Shown in pieces: positions 63,466 to 64,000 of a stretch of DNA of 64,000 nucleotides. The position numbers and the translations under genes were made by a program. Origin of the DNA: Dasyornis broadbenti. Its lineage: Eukaryota > Chordata > Aves > Passeriformes > Dasyornithidae. The DNA lies in the NCBI GenBank assembly GCA_013397935.1, contig VZRN01000629.1:124001-188000 (forward strand), given 5' to 3'. The notes under the pieces were generated by a model, which was not told where the DNA came from, did no database searches, and saw only the letters and a program-made list of their open reading frames with translations. Position 1 is the stretch's first letter. Every line of letters starts with the position of its first letter.

Positions 63466-64000
63466 GTAGGATTCATCTATCACCACTGATACATTTTTGT
63501 GCGTTTCAAAATTTAAGTGTGTGAGTTCAGGAACTCTGTTCCCAAATATTTTTAATATGCTTTTTTCTTGGTATTGTGGTGTGTCATGTTAACAGTCTCC
63601 TTTAATTCACATTAATGTCCACTCTGGTAGAAAGACTAATTCTGCAGTGCTTGTCTAATGGGTTCATATGGAAGAGTTTGGTTATTTTGTAACTCAGGGC
63701 AGCAGGTTACCGCAAAAATGTAACACAGTCTCAGGTCTTACAGACCATGATTGCTTAAAAAGAAATCTCATGGTTTTTAGTAAATTGAAGCACACTGAAT
63801 ACAGTCATTGTATTTGATCTCAGGGCAGGCCCGGTAGGAATAGGAGTAGACTGAATCTAAAATTTTAATTATCCATGTGGAAGCTCAGTAGCCCCATTGC
63901 AATAGATTTAGCCTGAGTTAGTGCAAGTGGAAGAAGAGCTAGTTTGGAGCCATAATGAGAAGGATAATTTGACTCTGTGACCTGCAAAAAGATTGCAGCT
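63466..64000 (+). other. ADGRG2: Start of intron 8; gene continues beyond the window
   Basis: GTAGGA at 63466 and no further acceptor with an open phase-1 exon recognised before the edge. Confidence 0.6.

Overview
This window is vertebrate nuclear DNA, almost certainly from a bird. It is AT-rich with long non-coding stretches. It carries several CR1 LINE copies with the avian-type 3' tail, one solo endogenous retroviral LTR, and a second long LTR-like sequence of an avian ERVL type. Genes are split into short exons behind a GC-rich CpG-island promoter. A run of Ns (7738-7778) and a lone N (33639) mark it as a draft assembly. There is no sign of operons, CRISPR arrays or other prokaryotic features.

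Left half (1-33474): intergenic and repeat-bearing. A minus-strand CR1 fragment (1-1010) retains recognisable reverse-transcriptase motifs. A compact solo LTR (2374-2762) has TG...CA ends and a perfect 6-bp target-site duplication. Further along are an approximately 300-bp diverged tandem duplication (about 10617-11091), a short CR1 tail (11753-11836), a long ERVL-type LTR (about 24140-25086) and a minus-strand CR1 tail (29158-29430). I found no convincing intact protein-coding gene here. Two stretches look like possible decayed coding sequence or a stray exon (minus strand, 18756-19165 and 7108-7464).

Right half (33475-64000): the 5' part of one plus-strand gene, an adhesion G protein-coupled receptor, best read as ADGRG2 (GPR64). 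The layout is a CpG island with a non-coding first exon ending at a donor at 33875, a 9.7-kb intron, and a signal-peptide exon (43572-43690). Next comes one 618-bp exon encoding a whole pentraxin/LamG-like domain (50341-50958), followed by a series of tiny in-frame exons (59869-59910, 61260-61286, probably 62334-62378, 62494-62526, 63424-63465) rich in Ser/Thr and acidic residues. All these internal exons are phase 1-1 and divisible by three, so each can be skipped without breaking the frame. The rest of the receptor (GAIN domain, GPS, seven-helix region) lies beyond the right edge.

The two most notable points follow. The ADGRG2-like signal exon is joined to a pentraxin domain that, to my knowledge, human ADGRG2 lacks. 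One mini-exon appears to use a non-canonical GC donor.
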